Source of the DNA: Rhodospirillales bacterium
GTDB taxonomy: Bacteria; Pseudomonadota; Alphaproteobacteria; Micavibrionales; UBA2020
DNA: 8,107 nucleotides
Reading direction: 5' to 3'
Assembly (NCBI GenBank): GCA_023266795.1
Contig: JAHFPI010000050.1
Coordinates: 2,896-11,002, forward strand
The translations under genes and the position numbers were made by a program. This document shows positions 1 to 6,320 of the stretch, piece after piece. Each line of letters opens with the position of its first letter. Within the stretch, counting starts at the first letter, position 1. A model generated the notes under the pieces. It saw only the letters and a program-made list of their open reading frames with translations. It made no database searches and was not told the DNA's origin.

Positions 1-1131
1 TTCTTTTTCGATGTGTTTTTTGTATTCTTCGTCGGTGGTGGTTCCCATCACCGAGACGCCTTTGGTCGTCAGGAACGACTTCATCATGTTGCCGGCATCG
101 GAGCCGCCTTCCGCCATGCCGGCGGTCAGCTGCGAGTGGAGCTCGTCGATTGCGATAATGATTTTGTGGCCTCTGAGTATGCCTTCGCGCTCGGCCAGGC
201 CGTCGATCAGCGGTTTCAGTTTTTCTTCAAACTGGCCGCGATATTTGGCGCCGGCGTTCATCGCCTGCAGGTCGAGTTCCAGTACGCGGGCCCCTTTCAG
301 GGTCTCCGGCAGCGTCGCATCGTCGACGATGCGCTGGGCAACGGCGGCGAACATGGCCGATTTGCCGACGCCGGCTTCACCGGTGAAGCAAAGGCTTGAT
401 TGTTTGCGGCGGGTCAGGACTTTTAAAGCCTGATCGGCTTCTTTTTCGCGGGCCACGACCGGATCCAGCCGGCCTTCGGCAGCCAGCGCGGTCAGGTCTT
501 TGCAATACTGTTTGAGAACCGCTTCGACGGCTGCATCCGGAATTTTGTAGGTTCTGGGCTGCGTCGGCGTGACAGTCGGATTGAAAACCGGTGTTATCGG
601 TTTCGGCACGACCGCCTTGGTGTTTGCGCGCGCAATAGCGGCGCCGCCGACATGATGCGGCGGGAAAGACAGGTTGTCCAGAACCGCGCGGGTCAGCTGG
701 CCTGTGGGGCCTGCGTCGATAGCTTCCTTGAACTGGCGCGGGAAGCCTGCGTCAAAGCCGAGGTTAGCCAGATCCTGCCTTGATTCGGATGTCAGGCTGT
801 ATACAGCGACGAGGCCGCCTTCGTCGTCACGATCGAAGGTTCTCCGGTAAGAGACGCCGACCGACTTCAGGCCGTTGGGCACACCTTCGGCATTCGTCGT
901 GATCTGATAGGCGATGGTTGAAATCAGGGAGCCGTCGATCGTGGACTCGTCATCCAGCGCGAAAACGGTTTCATTGGCTTTGAGGCCCTTGTCTTTCGCG
1001 TTTGTGGCAAAATCAAGAATGGGCTTCTGCGGCTCGCCGTTATCGTAGCGGATGGCGTACTGTCTGGAATTTTTTGCATCCACCAGAAACCGGTAACCGT
1101 GAAAACCATTTTCGTTATCTTCATTTGCCAT
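1..1131 (-). CDS. ClpA/ClpB-like AAA+ unfoldase, N-terminal 377 residues (3' end beyond window)
   Basis: The frame is open from ATG at 1131 to the left edge, so the C-terminal part is missing. Residues about 215-377 match the first ATPase domain of HSP100 proteins: LDPVVARE (222-229), Walker A GEAGVGKS (251-258), pore loop KYRG with Tyr297, Walker B IIIAIDE (324-330), a DAGNMMKSFL segment and the sensor-1 stretch GTTTDEEYKKHIEKE. Such domains thread proteins through a hexameric ring using ATP. The first 200 or so residues do not resemble the double Clp_N repeat; they look like a compact acidic domain followed by a Pro/Thr-rich linker (about 174-194). Walker A has Ala and Ser where ClpB usually has Pro and Thr. 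The start is supported by AAGGAGG five bases upstream. Whether a second ATPase domain or a ClpP-binding loop follows cannot be seen, so ClpA, ClpB or a specialised Clp cannot be told apart. Confidence 0.85.
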   Translation of the reverse strand, partial: MANEDNENGFHGYRFLVDAKNSRQYAIRYDNGEPQKPILDFATNAKDKGLKANETVFALDDESTIDGSLISTIAYQITTNAEGVPNGLKSVGVSYRRTFDRDDEGGLVAVYSLTSESRQDLANLGFDAGFPRQFKEAIDAGPTGQLTRAVLDNLSFPPHHVGGAAIARANTKAVVPKPITPVFNPTVTPTQPRTYKIPDAAVEAVLKQYCKDLTALAAEGRLDPVVAREKEADQALKVLTRRKQSSLCFTGEAGVGKSAMFAAVAQRIVDDATLPETLKGARVLELDLQAMNAGAKYRGQFEEKLKPLIDGLAEREGILRGHKIIIAIDELHSQLTAGMAEGGSDAGNMMKSFLTTKGVSVMGTTTDEEYKKHIEKE

Positions 1132-1136
1132 AGAGG

Positions 1137-1143
1137 CCTCCTT
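1137..1143 (-). promoter_or_regulatory. Strong ribosome binding site of the Clp-like gene
   Basis: On the minus strand AAGGAGG stands five bases before the ATG at 1131. It is the best Shine-Dalgarno sequence in the window and fixes this start over the out-of-phase ATG at 1124. Confidence 0.8.
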
Positions 1144-1183
1144 GGAGGGGGTTAAAAGTTTTGCCTGATTAATTCATTTACGT

Positions 1184-1212
1184 AAGATAACTGTTCGAGG
1201 TTTTTTTATCAA
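1184..1212 (-). promoter_or_regulatory. Candidate promoter of the Clp-like gene
   Basis: The minus strand reads TTGATA (1212-1207), a 17-base spacer, then TATCTT (1189-1184). This matches the sigma-70 consensus at 5 of 6 and 4 of 6 positions with ideal spacing, and would give a leader of roughly 45 bases. The -35 region with its preceding base, CTTGAT, also resembles the CTTGAA element of alphaproteobacterial RpoH (heat-shock) promoters as I recall them, which would suit a Clp gene. The sigma assignment is inference. Confidence 0.45.
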
Positions 1213-1243
1213 GACAAAATTACAGTAAACAAACATTTAGGGC

Positions 1244-1292
1244 CGTTTAGTTGTATATTATTACAAAATTTAGTAATAATATTGCTTAAACG
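1244..1292. repeat. Two-part inverted repeat (possible operator) upstream of the Clp-like gene
   Basis: The inner dyad is perfect over 10 bases: ATATTATTAC (1255-1264) and GTAATAATAT (1273-1282), around the 8-base spacer AAAATTTA. An outer perfect 6-base pair, CGTTTA (1244-1249) and TAAACG (1287-1292), flanks it, separated by 5 and 4 unpaired bases. A further CGTTTA at 1306-1311 can also pair with 1287-1292. The element begins about 30 bases upstream of the candidate -35 box, so it would not be in the transcript from that promoter. That points to a protein-binding site rather than a terminator; there is also no GC-rich stem or T-run. No known operator is recognised. Confidence 0.5.
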
Positions 1293-1478
1293 TTAAAAAT
1301 ACCCGCGTTTATTTCCATAATTAATGAATGTCTTCACGATAAATTAACCTCTTTCAAGAATCGACTCAGGATAGCAAGAAAACTAAACATCATCGCGCTT
1401 TCACGCAACAATAATAACGCGCAGAGGCGGATATTTTTTCATGTTTTCAGATTGTTAAAAGATTTCGTAAATACAGAA

Positions 1479-2435
1479 TTACTCTGCCGCCGTGTCGCCG
1501 GCGGAAAATTTCAGCAGGTCGGAAGTTTCTTTTTCAACTTCAAGGCAGGCCTGCAAACCGCTGCGGTAATCCGGGTGGGAGAGCTGGACGCCGAGTTCGC
1601 TTTTGATAAGGTCGTTGCGGACGCGCTTGTTGTCTTTATAAAAACTGCGCACGATCGGCGCCATTTCCGCCTGATCGTAGGAAATAAGCGGCGGCGATTC
1701 TATGCCGATTAAATTGCAGGCGAACTGGATGACTTCATGGCTGGGCGAGGGCTCGTCGTCGGCCAGATTGTAGATGCTGCCCGGGCGCGGCTTATTCATC
1801 GAAGCGATGAGCGTCTGCACAATATCATCGACATGGACGCGGTTGAAGGCGTGGCCCGGCTTGTCGATGCGGCGCGCGGTGCCGGAGCGCACGGAGTCAA
1901 TGGCGCTGCGGCCGGGGCCGTAAATGCCGGACAGGCGGAAGATATGCAGCGGCAGGCCTTCATTAAGAAAGAGCGATTGCCATTGCTGCTCGGCTTTCAG
2001 GCGCTGGCTGCCACGGCGGCTGTCTGGCGCGGGCGGCGTTGTTTCGTCCACCCATTTGCCGCTCTGGTCGCCGTAAATGGCGGTGGTGGAAAGATAGCCC
2101 ACCCACTCCAGTTTTTTCAAGGCCGCGAGATCAGCGCCGTGCGTATTGAACACCGGATCGCCGTTGCCGTCAGGCGGCACGGAAAGCAGGATATGCGTGA
2201 CATCGGCAAAAGTATTGAAGGGATCGGGAATGGCGTGGTCGCGGTCGAACAGCCAGGCCGCAAGGCCGTTTTTTTTGAGAAAGGCGCGTTTGGCGGGGCT
2301 GGTCGTCGTGCCGGAGACCTTCCAGCCGCAGGCCGACAGGCGCTCGCCAAGAAACCCTGCGGTGTAGCCAAATCCGAAGCAGAACAGCTTCTTGTTACGC
2401 AGCGTCGGCTCAAGGATGGGATGCAAAATGGTCAT
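1479..2435 (-). CDS. Atypical short-chain dehydrogenase/NAD-dependent epimerase family protein (YeeZ-like)
   Basis: This is a 318-residue Rossmann-fold protein of the extended/atypical SDR group. The nucleotide-binding loop is GFGYTA (21-26), followed by a TTTSPAKR segment. Other family marks are YLSTTAIYGD (114-123), FRLSGIYGPGR (166-176), FNRVHVDDI (197-205) and an IYNLADDEPSP stretch. Where classical SDRs carry YxxxK, this protein reads RGSQRLKAE (141-149), so the catalytic Tyr is absent, as is usual for this subgroup. The substrate is unknown and the protein may bind a nucleotide without classical oxidoreductase chemistry. The ATG at 2435 is chosen because AGGGGGG lies three bases upstream and the Rossmann motif follows at once. 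The frame stays open up to 2588, but that extension would overlap the upstream gene and is low in family similarity. It lies 16 bases after the FzlA-like gene, probably in the same transcript. Confidence 0.85.
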   Translation of the reverse strand: MTILHPILEPTLRNKKLFCFGFGYTAGFLGERLSACGWKVSGTTTSPAKRAFLKKNGLAAWLFDRDHAIPDPFNTFADVTHILLSVPPDGNGDPVFNTHGADLAALKKLEWVGYLSTTAIYGDQSGKWVDETTPPAPDSRRGSQRLKAEQQWQSLFLNEGLPLHIFRLSGIYGPGRSAIDSVRSGTARRIDKPGHAFNRVHVDDIVQTLIASMNKPRPGSIYNLADDEPSPSHEVIQFACNLIGIESPPLISYDQAEMAPIVRSFYKDNKRVRNDLIKSELGVQLSHPDYRSGLQACLEVEKETSDLLKFSAGDTAAE

Positions 2436-2451
2436 CGGCCCCCCTGTGCTG

Positions 2452-3120
2452 TCAGAAATCGAGATTTTGATAATGGCTCGGCGGCGAGAATCCGGGAATA
2501 ATATCCTCCAGCAGCGGCTTGAAGCTGGGGCGTGATTTGATCCGGGCGTACCAGTCCTTGGCGGCCTTATGCTCGTCCCACGGCACATCGCCGATATAGT
2601 CGATAGCCGAAAGATGGGCGGCGGCGGCGATGTCGGCCAGGGAAATATCCTCTCCGGCGAGCCAGCGGCGGCGTTCGGTCAGGAAGCCGATGTAGTCCAG
2701 ATGGTAGTGGATATTGGCATGACCGGCGCGGATGGAGGGGCCGTTGGGCTCCCCCTGCTTCAGGAAGCGCTTCATCATTTTCTCGCCGACGAGGTTTTCC
2801 GTCACTTCGGCGTTGAATTTATGGTCGAACCACGCCACCAACCGGCGGGTTTCGGCGCGTTGGAGCGGATTGCGGCCCAGCAGGTCGATGCTGTTGTAGA
2901 CTTCATTCAGGTATTCGCAAATGACCTGGGAATCGGTCAGGGTCGTCCCGTCCGGTTCAATCAGGACCGGCACATCACCTGCGGGGTTGATGGCCAGAAA
3001 TTCGGTGCGGCGTTCCCAGATTTTTTCGATTTTCAGATCGAATTCGAGCTTCTTTTCGGCAAGAGCGATGCGTACTTTTCGAGAAAAGGGGTGCAGCCAT
3101 AAATGATACAACGTTCTCAT
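2452..3120 (-). CDS. fzlA: GST-fold protein of the FzlA (FtsZ-binding) family
   Basis: The 222-residue product has a thioredoxin-like N-terminal half starting MRTLYHLWLHPFSRKVRIAL, with the cis-proline in GDVPVL (Pro51) and the DS pair at 63-64. The all-helical C-terminal half contains RRLVAWFDHKF, ENLVGEKMMKR, a WLAGEDISLADIAAAAHLSA segment and KSRPSFKPLL. The WERR motif (Trp35) and the C-terminal tail ending in NLDF recall Caulobacter FzlA. FzlA binds FtsZ filaments and promotes cell constriction rather than conjugating glutathione. The family call is from memory of the sequence pattern; a plain glutathione S-transferase remains possible. An in-frame ATG at 3159 would add 13 residues, but those do not fit the family and neither start has a strong ribosome binding site, so 3120 is preferred. 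Confidence 0.7.
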   Translation of the reverse strand: MRTLYHLWLHPFSRKVRIALAEKKLEFDLKIEKIWERRTEFLAINPAGDVPVLIEPDGTTLTDSQVICEYLNEVYNSIDLLGRNPLQRAETRRLVAWFDHKFNAEVTENLVGEKMMKRFLKQGEPNGPSIRAGHANIHYHLDYIGFLTERRRWLAGEDISLADIAAAAHLSAIDYIGDVPWDEHKAAKDWYARIKSRPSFKPLLEDIIPGFSPPSHYQNLDF

Positions 3121-3150
3121 GGACTTGATTTTAGCGCAGCTTTTCAAAAA

Positions 3151-3202
3151 GTTATACATTTAAAGCGGGGATGAAGGAGCTTTAAAGCAGGGGCTTGCCC
3201 CC
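3151..3202 (-). promoter_or_regulatory. Possible promoter/operator region before the FzlA-like gene
   Basis: The 100-base gap before the gene contains a -10-like TATAAC on the minus strand (3156-3151). Upstream of it are two copies of TTTAAAGC (plus strand, 3159-3166 and 3181-3188), 22 bases apart, each followed by a GGGG run. A small GGGGC-TT-GCCCC palindrome lies at 3190-3201. No good -35 box is visible. Initiation here would fall after the ATG at 3159 and so favour the start at 3120. The palindrome has no T-run, so a Rho-independent terminator is not supported. Confidence 0.3.
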
Positions 3203-3220
3203 GAAAGCGCCTAAGACCGT

Positions 3221-4333
3221 CTATTTTTTGGCCGGAGACGCAAGGGCGACCAGATGAATATCAACCGGGACTTCATTTGCAATAATACTGGTATCCGCCA
3301 ATTGACCGGTACCCAGCTGAAATTTGGAGCGGTCCAGTATGATCGAGCCGTCCATCGTGGCTATCTCTTCGTCGGGCGCTTTTTTGGCAATGCTGAGCCG
3401 GAAGGGGAGTGTAATCGGGACTGTAATGTTCCGGATTGTCAGGGCCGCGTCTGCCTCATAAGTGCCCTCTCCGGTTTTGCGGAAGGATTTTGTTTCAAAA
3501 CGGGCGTCAGGGAATTGCGCGGCGTCGAACCAGTCTTTGCCGATGAGGGCCTCGTCGCGATCCTGCGCGCCGGTATGTGCGCTGGAGATGCGAATTACAA
3601 TGACAGCCTTGCTCTCTGCCAGATTGTCCGGCGCAAAGGCAATGGACGGCGTGAAAAGGTCAAAAGTCCCCTTGAATTCCGTGCCGAGCTGCTTGGGGCG
3701 GAAGGCGATGCTGCTTTTTTCGTGGAACGTGTTCCATTGTCGCACATTCGCAAAGGTGGACGACGGCAGCAGCAGAACGGCCGCCGCGAGGATAACGGGA
3801 AGCATGCGCTTCAGGACTATATCTTTATCGAGGAAGTGATGCTTCAGCGCGGCGGCGATATGCAGGCCGAGGACAATCATGATCAGGGTGCCGATGTCTC
3901 CGTGCAGCTCCTTATAGACCCTTACCGTCTCCTGATTTTTTTCGATCAGGTCAGGCAGCGGGGGAAGGCCGAAAACACTGACGGCTCTTCCGGCGGCGGA
4001 AGACATCAGCCAGCCAGCCAGCGGCTGGGCGATCAGGAGAACGTACAGGCTGTAGTGAATGGCGGCGGCCAGATTTTTTTCCCAGAGTTTCAGCGTTTCA
4101 ACGGGCCCCGGTTTTTTGTTTATGATATGCCAGCAGATACGACCGATCAGCAGCACCAGCACAGTGATGCCGAAAGATTTGTGCAGGTTGTATACGTTTA
4201 ATTTCAGCACGCCGACGGGCAGGTCGTCCATCAGCAGGCCGACGGCCAGTAGGCAGATGACGATTGCCGCCGTCACCCAGTGGAAGGCTTTAGTGACCGT
4301 ACCGTACTGGCTTGCTGAATTTTTGAGGGGCAT
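3221..4333 (-). CDS. Cytochrome b561 domain fused to a YceI domain
   Basis: The 370-residue protein begins with a b561-type four-helix membrane domain (about 18-170). It has candidate haem-ligand histidines in KAFHW (18), NLHKSFG (51), AIHYSLY (93), ELHGDIG (144) and GLHIAAALKHH (158). A fifth hydrophobic segment, about 177-195 (MLPVILAAAVLLLPSSTFA), looks like a signal peptide after a basic stretch. It leads into a YceI lipocalin-like domain (about 196-370) with NTFHEKSSIAFRPKQLG, FPDARFETKSF and DGSIILDRSKFQLG. In E. coli, YceJ (b561) and YceI are separate neighbours. b561 proteins move electrons with quinol, and YceI proteins bind isoprenoid lipids. The inferred topology puts the YceI domain in the periplasm. 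A GTG at 4336 is an alternative start, and both starts have only a weak ribosome binding site. The gap to the upstream yceI stop is 12 bases, suggesting coupling. Confidence 0.9.
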   Translation of the reverse strand: MPLKNSASQYGTVTKAFHWVTAAIVICLLAVGLLMDDLPVGVLKLNVYNLHKSFGITVLVLLIGRICWHIINKKPGPVETLKLWEKNLAAAIHYSLYVLLIAQPLAGWLMSSAAGRAVSVFGLPPLPDLIEKNQETVRVYKELHGDIGTLIMIVLGLHIAAALKHHFLDKDIVLKRMLPVILAAAVLLLPSSTFANVRQWNTFHEKSSIAFRPKQLGTEFKGTFDLFTPSIAFAPDNLAESKAVIVIRISSAHTGAQDRDEALIGKDWFDAAQFPDARFETKSFRKTGEGTYEADAALTIRNITVPITLPFRLSIAKKAPDEEIATMDGSIILDRSKFQLGTGQLADTSIIANEVPVDIHLVALASPAKK

Positions 4334-4345
4334 CACGTCAACCCG

Positions 4346-4942
4346 CTATTTGTTCAGTTTATTGAAGTCCTGCCTGACGCCGTCGACCTGGATGTCGAGG
4401 GCGATCTCGTCACCGACCATGGGTATGAATGCCGTCATGCCGAAGTCGGAGCGCTTGAGCGAACCGGTGATGGAAAAGCCCGCGTCTTTCTGGGATTTTA
4501 TCATGGGGTTCAAGCCTATCTTGTTCAGCGCAACATTCAGCGTGACCGGCTTGGTGACGCCGTGCATTGTGAGATCGCCCGTCATTGTCGCGGTTTTATC
4601 GCCGGTGCGCTTGATGCCTGTGCTCTTGAAAGAGATTGTCGGGTATTTTGCGGGCTCAAGGAATTTTTCCTTCACATGATCGTTCCAGACAGCGGAGGCC
4701 ATATCGAGGCTGTTGACGTCGATGGTGATGTTGGCGCTGGAGGCTTCCGGCTTCTGTTCATCCAGAATAAAACCGCCGTCGAACTTGTTAAACCGGCCGT
4801 GTGAATAGGTGAAACCCATGTGATTGACGGAAAAAAGAATCTGCGTGTGCAGGGTATCGTAAGTATATTTGTCTGCCGCCGCCTGCGCCTGCGTTGCAGC
4901 GAAAAAGACGAGAGCGGAAGCGAGAGAGATCAGTTTTTTCAT
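4346..4942 (-). CDS. Periplasmic YceI family protein
   Basis: This 198-residue protein has a clear signal peptide, MKKLISLASALVFFAATQAQA, with probable cleavage after residue 21. A single YceI domain follows: DTLHTQILFSVNHMGFTYSHGRF, FDGGFILDEQKPEASS, SLDMASAVWNDHVKEKF, then GDLTMHGVTKPVTLNV and GSLKRSDFGMTAFIPMVGDEIAL. YceI proteins form an extended beta-barrel that holds a long isoprenoid chain such as a quinone or polyprenol; the ligand here is unknown. The start overlaps the accC stop as ATGA and has AAGGTGG four bases upstream, so translation is probably coupled to accC. The next gene carries a second, membrane-tethered YceI domain, which suggests that the two proteins work on the same ligand. 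Confidence 0.92.
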   Translation of the reverse strand: MKKLISLASALVFFAATQAQAAADKYTYDTLHTQILFSVNHMGFTYSHGRFNKFDGGFILDEQKPEASSANITIDVNSLDMASAVWNDHVKEKFLEPAKYPTISFKSTGIKRTGDKTATMTGDLTMHGVTKPVTLNVALNKIGLNPMIKSQKDAGFSITGSLKRSDFGMTAFIPMVGDEIALDIQVDGVRQDFNKLNK

Positions 4943-6306
4943 GAAGCCACCTTTTTATTTTCATCCTGTTTACCGCCGAGCATTTTTTCCAGCCAGTGGA
5001 TATTAAACTGTCCGGCGCGGAACTCGGGTTCCTGTAGAATACGCAGATGCAGGGGGATGTTGGTCTGGATTCCCTCGATCACGCATTCCTCCAGCGCCCG
5101 CTCCATCCGCATCATGGCCTCTTCCCGTGTCTTTGCATGGACGATCAGCTTGGCCACCAGGCTATCGTACGTAGACGGTACAGTATAGCCGTCATAGAGG
5201 GCGCTGTCGACACGGACGCCGAGGCCGCCGGGGGCGTGGTAGCGGGTAATTTTTCCGGGCGAGGGAATAAAAGTTTCCGGGTGTTCGGCGTTGATCCGGC
5301 ACTCGATGGCATGCCCCATAAATTTGACGTTTTCCTGCTTGAAGGGCAGTTTCTGGCCGGCTGCGACCATGATTTGCTCGCGCACCAGATCGACGCCGGT
5401 AATCATCTCGGTAATGGAGTGCTCGACCTGCAGGCGCGTATTCATTTCCAGAAAATAAAATTTTCCGTCTTCAAAGAGAAATTCCATCGTGCCGACGCCG
5501 CGATAACGCATTTTGCGGATGCAGCCGGCGGCAAGTTCGCCGATATATTTGCGCTGCTCCGGCGTGAGGATGGGCGAAGGCCCTTCTTCAATGACTTTCT
5601 GGTGGCGGCGCTGGACAGAGCAGTCGCGCTCGCCCAGATAGACGGCGTTGCCGTGGGTATCGCCGATAACCTGAACTTCAATATGACGCGGATGGCTGAG
5701 ATATTTTTCAATGTAAACGTCGCCGTTGCCGAAAGCGGCTTTAGCTTCGTTGGAGGCCATCGAGAAAGAGGCCTTGAAATCCTCCTCGTTGTGGGAAACT
5801 TTCATGCCTTTGCCGCCGCCGCCGGCCACCGCCTTGATCAGCACGGGGAAGCCGCAGTCTTTGGCGATTTTCAGGCCTTCGTCCGCGTCCTTAACAACGC
5901 CGGGAGAGCCGGGAATGAGCGGCAGGCCGAGCGCCCGCATTGTTTCCTTGGCCACGGCCTTGTCGCCCATTTTGGCGATGTGTTCCGGCGTTGGGCCGAT
6001 GAAGGTGAAGCCATGTTCCTCCACCATGCGGCAGAATTCCTCGTTTTCCGAGAGAAAGCCGATACCCGGATGGATGGCGTCCGCGTTGGTGAGGGAGGCG
6101 GCGGTCAGGATGGCGGGGATGTTCAGGTAGCTTTGCCGCGCCGGCGGCGGGCCGATGCAGACGCTCTCGTCCGCCATGCGCACGGCCATGCCGTTGGCGT
6201 CGGCGGTGGAATGCACGACGACCGTTTCAATGCCCATTTCTTTGCAGGCGCGGACAATCCGCAGGGCAATCTCTCCACGGTTGGCAATCAGGATTTTGTT
6301 GAACAT
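4939..6306 (-). CDS. accC: Biotin carboxylase subunit of acetyl-CoA carboxylase
   Basis: AccC carboxylates the biotin carried by AccB using ATP and bicarbonate, the first half of the malonyl-CoA step of fatty-acid synthesis. The 455-residue length is normal. The ATP-grasp fold is complete: Lys116, Lys158, the glycine loop GGGGKGMK (162-169), His235 and Lys237 in RRHQK, Glu275, and the EMNTRLQVEH block with Glu287, Asn289, Arg291 and Glu295. Arg337 lies in CRINAE. These equal E. coli Lys116, Lys159, His236, Lys238, Glu276, Glu288, Asn290, Arg292, Glu296 and Arg338. One oddity is IHPGIGFLSEN, with Ile82 in place of the usual aromatic Tyr82. The gene starts 14 bases after accB and overlaps yceI by four bases at its end. 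In many Alphaproteobacteria I would expect aat after accC; here yceI takes that place. Confidence 0.97.
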   Translation of the reverse strand: MFNKILIANRGEIALRIVRACKEMGIETVVVHSTADANGMAVRMADESVCIGPPPARQSYLNIPAILTAASLTNADAIHPGIGFLSENEEFCRMVEEHGFTFIGPTPEHIAKMGDKAVAKETMRALGLPLIPGSPGVVKDADEGLKIAKDCGFPVLIKAVAGGGGKGMKVSHNEEDFKASFSMASNEAKAAFGNGDVYIEKYLSHPRHIEVQVIGDTHGNAVYLGERDCSVQRRHQKVIEEGPSPILTPEQRKYIGELAAGCIRKMRYRGVGTMEFLFEDGKFYFLEMNTRLQVEHSITEMITGVDLVREQIMVAAGQKLPFKQENVKFMGHAIECRINAEHPETFIPSPGKITRYHAPGGLGVRVDSALYDGYTVPSTYDSLVAKLIVHAKTREEAMMRMERALEECVIEGIQTNIPLHLRILQEPEFRAGQFNIHWLEKMLGGKQDENKKVAS

Positions 6307-6320
6307 GTTATATTCCAGTG

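Larger units (their letters stand above)
1132..1478. other. AT-rich intergenic region
   Basis: This stretch separates the stop of the SDR gene from the start of the Clp-like gene and is visibly richer in A and T than the flanking genes. It holds the ribosome binding site, candidate promoter and inverted repeat listed separately. Between about 1315 and 1478 I see no further gene, only very short open frames without ribosome binding sites. I see no tRNA-like fold and no convincing intrinsic terminator for the SDR gene. Confidence 0.7.

Noticed and set aside
924..1124. A 66-codon minus-strand frame starting at 1124
   Set aside because: It is an out-of-phase shadow within the Clp-like gene, whose own start at 1131 has a strong ribosome binding site and whose frame holds the AAA+ motifs.
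1244..1311. The repeats of the intergenic region as a CRISPR array, CIRCE element or IS end
   Set aside because: There are only two or three short motif copies without regular spacers, the sequence does not match the CIRCE dyad (TTAGCACTC-N9-GAGTGCTAA), and no transposase or target duplication is present.
1737..2501. A 254-codon plus-strand open frame, and similar long ones at 2569-3102 and 3254-4201
   Set aside because: Each is antisense to a well-supported minus-strand gene, has no family motif and no convincing ribosome binding site.
2436..2588. A 51-residue N-terminal extension of the SDR protein
   Set aside because: It overlaps the end of the FzlA-like gene, is not like the family, and the ATG at 2435 has its own ribosome binding site directly before the Rossmann motif.
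3190..3201. GGGGC-TT-GCCCC as an intrinsic terminator of the b561-YceI gene
   Set aside because: The stem is short, the loop too tight and no T-run follows on the minus strand.
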